Below are positions 60,389 through 64,000 of a stretch of DNA of 64,000 nt, piece after piece. The stretch's first letter is position 1. Each line of letters opens with the position of its first letter. Below the pieces are notes generated by a model. That model did not search any database, had not been told where the DNA came from, and saw only the letters and a list, made by a program, of their open reading frames with translations. The DNA is taken from contig NZ_CABFWF030000011.1 in assembly GCF_902153245.2 (NCBI RefSeq), positions 211,347 through 275,346 of the forward strand. The letters run 5' to 3'. Both the position numbers and the translations under genes were made by a program. This DNA comes from Pseudorhizobium endolithicum (GTDB taxonomy: Bacteria > Pseudomonadota > Alphaproteobacteria > Rhizobiales > Rhizobiaceae).

Positions 60389-63025
60389 ATGGTACTCTCG
60401 ACCATCTCTCCTGTTAACCGAGCCGATTGGGAAACCGTTGACCTGCCCCAGATGCTCGGTGTGGACCTGTCTCGTCTGCCTTGGGTTCTACGGGTACTAT
60501 TGGAGAATGTGGCGAGGCGGGAACCTGCCAAGCTGCCAGATGTAATCGAGCATATGAAGTGCTGGCTCGCCATTGGATCCAGTGATGCCGAAATTCCTTT
60601 TCATCCCTCGCGGGTCCTGATGCATGACACAACCTGCGTGCCAGCACTGGTGGACATTGCGGCCATGCGGGACGCTCTGGCGGAAGCCGGTGGCAATCCG
60701 CAGAGCCTCACGCCGGTGCTGAAGGTCGATGTCTCTGTCGACCACAGCGTTGGCGTCGATCGCTACGGACAGCCCAATGCGCGTGAGTTCAACATGCAGC
60801 GGGAGATGGAACGTAACAGCGAACGCTATCGGTTGATGAAGTGGGCTACTACGGCACTGCCGGGGGTCAAGGTCCACCCTCCAGGCACCGGCATAATGCA
60901 CACCATCAATCTTGAGCAGCTTGCCACGGTAATATCCGTCGAGGAGCGTGGCGGAAAGAAAGTCGCCTTCCCCGACACCCTCATTGGCACAGACAGTCAC
61001 ACGCCCATGATCAACGGTATCGGCGTTCTGGCCTGGGGGGTGGGCGGATTGGAGGCTGAAAGCGTGCTGTTCGGCTTTCCCGTGATGCTGCGTATCCCCG
61101 ATGTCGTCGGTGTGCGTCTTCGCGGACGCCTGCCGCAGGGCGTTCTTTCGACCGACCTGGCCTTGGAGGTAACCAGCCTTCTGAGGCGCCACAATATCTC
61201 CGGCGAGTTCGTTGAATTCTTCGGCGATGGTGTCTGTTCGCTCACCGGGGGAGATCGGGCGGTGGTCGCAAACATGGCACCAGAGTACGGCGCGTCGACC
61301 GGCTATTTCCCGATCGACCAACAAACCATTGCCTACCTTAGAGCGACCGGACGCTCGGCCGATCACTGCGCGCTTGTCGAATCCGTCGCCCGCGGCTTGG
61401 GGATCTGGTTCGACCCGTCAGCCACCCCGCGCTACACGCGCATCATCAACCTTGACCTTTCGACGGTCGAGCCCTTGGTGGCAGGGCCCCGCCGGCCGCA
61501 GGACAAAATCTCTCTGGCAGCCGCAGCGTCGGCGCTGGAGACAGCCAGCGGCCGCATTTTCGCCTGCACCCAATCGTCCATCCCGCACGGGGCGATTGCC
61601 ATCGCCGCCATCACAAGCTGCACAAATACCACGGACCAGAAGCTGCTGGCGGCAGCTGGCTTGGTCGCTCGCAAGGCTGTCCGGCTCGGCCTCCACCCGC
61701 CGAAATGGGTCAAGACGTCGCTTGCTCCCGGGTCGCCCTCGGCCGAGTTTTTCCTTAGGCGGAGCGGGCTACTGTCCGACCTTGAGCAGATCGGCTTTGG
61801 TATCGTCGGCCACGGCTGCACGACCTGCATCGGGAATTCGGGCCCGCTCCAAAAAGATATGGCAGATGCGATCGCAGGCGGCACCGTCGCTGCCGCCCTA
61901 TTGTCCGGTAACCGAAACTTTCCCGGACGTGTTCACCCAAGTCTTGAATTTGGCTTTCTGGCCTCACCGCCGCATGTCGTCGCCTTGGCATTGCTCGGAA
62001 AGCTCGTAGCAGATCCTCTGAATACGAAGGTGGCCGAAGGGCCGGACGGCGAACTCGTCCGGCTACGGGACCTGCTCCCCAGCGACGAGGAAATCGAGGC
62101 GGTCCTCCGCGACTTCTCGCAAGCCGGGGACTTTCGGCAGGCATTCCAGGAGGCGGAGAAGAATGTGTCGTGGCGGGATTTGGAAGCGCCTACCACGCCA
62201 ACCTTCCCTTGGGATCATGCCTCCACATATATTCGACGCCCTCCTTTTGCTGCAGCCGAGCTTGCCAGCCGTTTGGGCAGGTATACGGCGCATCCTCTGC
62301 TTGTGCTTGGCGATGACATGACGACGGATCATATCTCGCCTGCCGGGCAAATATCCGCCCAAAGCTATGCCGGCAGATACCTCGTCTCGGCCGGCGCCCC
62401 TGAGGATGACCTGAACGTTTATGCCGCCCGCCGCGGCAACTGGGAAGTAATGGTTCGCGGCCTCTTCGACAACCGTACTGCCGCGAACCTGCTGCTCGCC
62501 AGACGCCCGGCGAGCAGCACCGTTCACGCCCCCAGCAATGAAGAGGGTCCCTTATGGGAAATCGCGGAACGCTACAGGAGAGAACGTCGGTCGGTGGTCG
62601 TTGTCGCGGGAGAGCGGTACGGCGCAGGGTCATCACGCGACTGGGCCGCAAAGGGCGTCGCTATGTTGGGTGTGCGAGCGGTTATCGCGAAGAGCTTCGA
62701 AAGGATTCATCGAACCAATCTCATTGGCATGGGCGTGCTTCCCATCATCCTGCCAAACAACCAGGAATTTTCGGTTCTCGCTGGCGACATGATCGATGTC
62801 GACGCTCTGACCGTTTCGCCTCGTTGTAATATTGGATTGTCGATAAGGGGCTCTCTCGGCACACGACAAGTGGTCACGGGCCAAGCCGCGGTGGAGACTG
62901 ATCAAGAAGTTGAGACCTTGCGGTCAGGCGGAATGATCCCCCAAATATTGAAGACATTCCTGTCATCGCACAAGGACATCTTCGACCCCAATCAGTGCCG
63001 GCCAGCAAGCGCCCCGGGGGCTTGA
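60389..63025 (+). CDS. Aconitase-family hydratase, accessory AcnA-like paralogue
   Basis: The 878-aa protein has the full four-domain AcnA layout. The three Fe-S cysteines are Cys411 (ITSCTNT), Cys477 and Cys480 (GCTTCIGNSGPL), with the 66- and 3-residue spacing of E. coli AcnA; the swivelling domain carries GAGSSRDWAAKG. Segments such as HDTTCVPALVDIAAMRDA and VDVSVDHSVGVD differ from the usual QDFTGVP and VDLVIDHSV, so it is a divergent, probably accessory, hydratase. It likely isomerises a hydroxy-tricarboxylic acid related to citrate. It is divergent from the GntR gene and shares its operator with the long operon. Confidence 0.88.
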   Translation: MVLSTISPVNRADWETVDLPQMLGVDLSRLPWVLRVLLENVARREPAKLPDVIEHMKCWLAIGSSDAEIPFHPSRVLMHDTTCVPALVDIAAMRDALAEAGGNPQSLTPVLKVDVSVDHSVGVDRYGQPNAREFNMQREMERNSERYRLMKWATTALPGVKVHPPGTGIMHTINLEQLATVISVEERGGKKVAFPDTLIGTDSHTPMINGIGVLAWGVGGLEAESVLFGFPVMLRIPDVVGVRLRGRLPQGVLSTDLALEVTSLLRRHNISGEFVEFFGDGVCSLTGGDRAVVANMAPEYGASTGYFPIDQQTIAYLRATGRSADHCALVESVARGLGIWFDPSATPRYTRIINLDLSTVEPLVAGPRRPQDKISLAAAASALETASGRIFACTQSSIPHGAIAIAAITSCTNTTDQKLLAAAGLVARKAVRLGLHPPKWVKTSLAPGSPSAEFFLRRSGLLSDLEQIGFGIVGHGCTTCIGNSGPLQKDMADAIAGGTVAAALLSGNRNFPGRVHPSLEFGFLASPPHVVALALLGKLVADPLNTKVAEGPDGELVRLRDLLPSDEEIEAVLRDFSQAGDFRQAFQEAEKNVSWRDLEAPTTPTFPWDHASTYIRRPPFAAAELASRLGRYTAHPLLVLGDDMTTDHISPAGQISAQSYAGRYLVSAGAPEDDLNVYAARRGNWEVMVRGLFDNRTAANLLLARRPASSTVHAPSNEEGPLWEIAERYRRERRSVVVVAGERYGAGSSRDWAAKGVAMLGVRAVIAKSFERIHRTNLIGMGVLPIILPNNQEFSVLAGDMIDVDALTVSPRCNIGLSIRGSLGTRQVVTGQAAVETDQEVETLRSGGMIPQILKTFLSSHKDIFDPNQCRPASAPGA

Positions 63026-63657
63026 TTGAAGTTCGGGTGGCCTCTTTATTTGGCGCTATGGTGTTCGGATATGGCTTGTCGACATATCCCGCTGATGTCT
63101 TGATAGACCTTGCGCCGTCTTCATCGGCTGATTGAGCGCAAGGTATGGGTCTACGGATGGCTCACGAAGTCCGACGGCGCCGTCAAATCTTACGTGCTGG
63201 GAGACCAGAAGCCATTTTCAGAAATAAGACTTCCACCTACTGTGACGTCCGCATTACCCCCCGTGCCGGATTGGGTGCTAGATAACAACCGGCCCTACCT
63301 GTTACCAAGACCGCCCCTTATTTCGCAATCCGGCTCCGTCACCACCCTCGCCGACGCAATCCGGATCCATGTTGATCCACTGGCGGTATAGGGTCCTCGG
63401 ATGTTCAGCGACGTCCAACCTGCTGAATACTACCAGGCCTTGAAGACTGGTCCCAGGAGCCCCTGATCGGAATCGCCCTAGACGAGGGCGAGATCGAAGC
63501 TCTTCTCGCATTCGTCGCACGCTGGAGTATCGCGTCACGTCTGTCCGCGAAACGGATTGAGACAAGGCAGCAGATCTTGTGCCCACTGGTAGTCTCCGGC
63601 CTTTCTGGAACTTTGGGATGCTGGAGATCAGGTGATAGACGCGGTCTTCAAAGCCAA
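63026..63657. other. Stretch after the aconitase gene without a recognisable intact gene
   Basis: Several short frames occur here but none has a recognisable domain. No clear terminator follows the aconitase stop. Confidence 0.35.
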
Positions 63658-63921
63658 TCAGGACGTAGGAAAAGCAACGAGATCCCGTGCGGCTCGGGTG
63701 GACCTCAGTACATTATCGAGCAGATGTTCAATCTCAGTCATCCAGCGCGCTAAGATCGGCTGCGGGCATGGGGGTTTTGCCGTTTGCTTCGGGTACGGTC
63801 GACCCGCCTTCGAATGCGCCTCCGCATAAGCTCGCGCCGCCACGACCTGTTGTTCCTTCAATGAGGGATAGTCGCGAAGAACCTCTTCGACCGTGGCGCC
63901 GGCGAGATTGGCATATTCAAT
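63658..63921 (-). pseudogene. Possible DUF433 antitoxin remnant
   Basis: On the minus strand an open frame reads IEYANLAGATVEEVLRDYPS then LKEQQVVAARAYAEAHSKAG, close to the C-terminal half of DUF433 proteins (GATVEEVLEDYPSL, AALAYA). The N-terminal half expected before ANLAGAT is missing and no start codon with a ribosome binding site was found. It overlaps the stop of the membrane protein at the window edge. The identification is tentative. Confidence 0.4.
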
Positions 63922-64000
63922 CCTTGCGGAAGATCAGGCTGGCGCCCCAGCCCGTTATCACCGCGATCAGGACGCACAGGAAGCCGTAGGCGATCGGCTG
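63917..64000 (-). CDS. C-terminal end of a membrane protein (partial, runs off the window)
   Basis: Reading inward from the right edge on the minus strand, 27 codons give IAYGFLCVLIAVITGWGASL then IFRKD before the TGA at 63917. This is one hydrophobic helix with a charged end, consistent with the last membrane segment of a larger protein. The rest lies outside the window, so the product cannot be named. Confidence 0.4.
   Translation of the reverse strand, partial: QPIAYGFLCVLIAVITGWGASLIFRKD

Noticed and set aside
1..64000. CRISPR arrays, tRNA or rRNA genes, phage or conjugation modules
   Set aside because: No regularly spaced repeats, cloverleaf-like sequences, rRNA or hallmark genes were found on either strand by eye.

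Overview
The window looks like an accessory replicon or chromid segment of a member of the Rhizobiaceae (Rhizobium, Sinorhizobium, Agrobacterium or a close relative). The reasons are high G+C, tightly packed operons built around ABC transporters, two tandem SyrB-like coiled-coil proteins, a rhizobial-type FtsI paralogue, and scattered gene remnants. No replication, rRNA, tRNA, CRISPR or prophage gene was recognised, and the species cannot be named from this sequence alone.

Region 1 (1-5.6 kb) concerns the cell wall and glycine. A canonical tandem glycine riboswitch on the minus strand leads not into gcvT but into a lipoprotein-like L,D-transpeptidase. An ftsI/PBP3 paralogue is divergent to it, followed by a TetR regulator and a PF03458 (UPF0126/TRIC-like, 'glycine transporter') membrane protein. 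A strong palindrome lies between the riboswitch and ftsI.

Region 2 (5.9-23.1 kb) holds two complete carbohydrate ABC cassettes. The first has GntR, an esterase, a binding protein, two permeases, a TIM-barrel epimerase and a Gfo/Idh/MocA oxidoreductase, with a divergent ATPase. The second has FadR-type GntR, an SDR, an SMP-30 lactonase, a binding protein, two permeases and an ATPase. Divergent to it are an enolase-superfamily dehydratase and two proteins of unknown function. The SDR, lactonase and dehydratase together describe a non-phosphorylative oxidative sugar pathway.

Region 3 (23.5-30.4 kb) is a patchwork: an FAD monooxygenase with a divergent TetR, an IS256-type transposase remnant, a Tat-like metallo-beta-lactamase-fold hydrolase with a divergent LysR, and the SyrB-like pair. 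Region 4 (29.6-37.2 kb) is an IclR-controlled tripartite tricarboxylate transporter (TctCBA) with an iron alcohol dehydrogenase, two SDRs and a cupin dioxygenase-like protein. Region 5 (37.2-38.9 kb) has a PIN-domain toxin-antitoxin pair and two gene remnants.

Region 6 (38.9-46.2 kb) is a LacI-controlled sugar ABC cassette with a TIM-barrel isomerase and a Gfo/Idh/MocA oxidoreductase, followed by a class A beta-lactamase remnant. Region 7 (46.8-63.0 kb) is the most unusual: about 13 minus-strand genes in one apparent operon. They encode an isopropylmalate/isocitrate dehydrogenase-like enzyme, an iron-type ABC transporter, an Asp/Glu racemase-fold protein, the acid-sugar enzymes OtnK, OtnC and OtnI, a frameshifted RraA-type aldolase, an aldehyde dehydrogenase, a cupin, an ABM-fold protein and an AbrB-type membrane protein. 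A divergent aconitase paralogue and the operon share a 28-bp palindrome-like element flanking a GntR gene with an apparent second winged helix. This suggests an uncharacterised pathway that degrades a hydroxylated tri- or dicarboxylic acid to C3 units.
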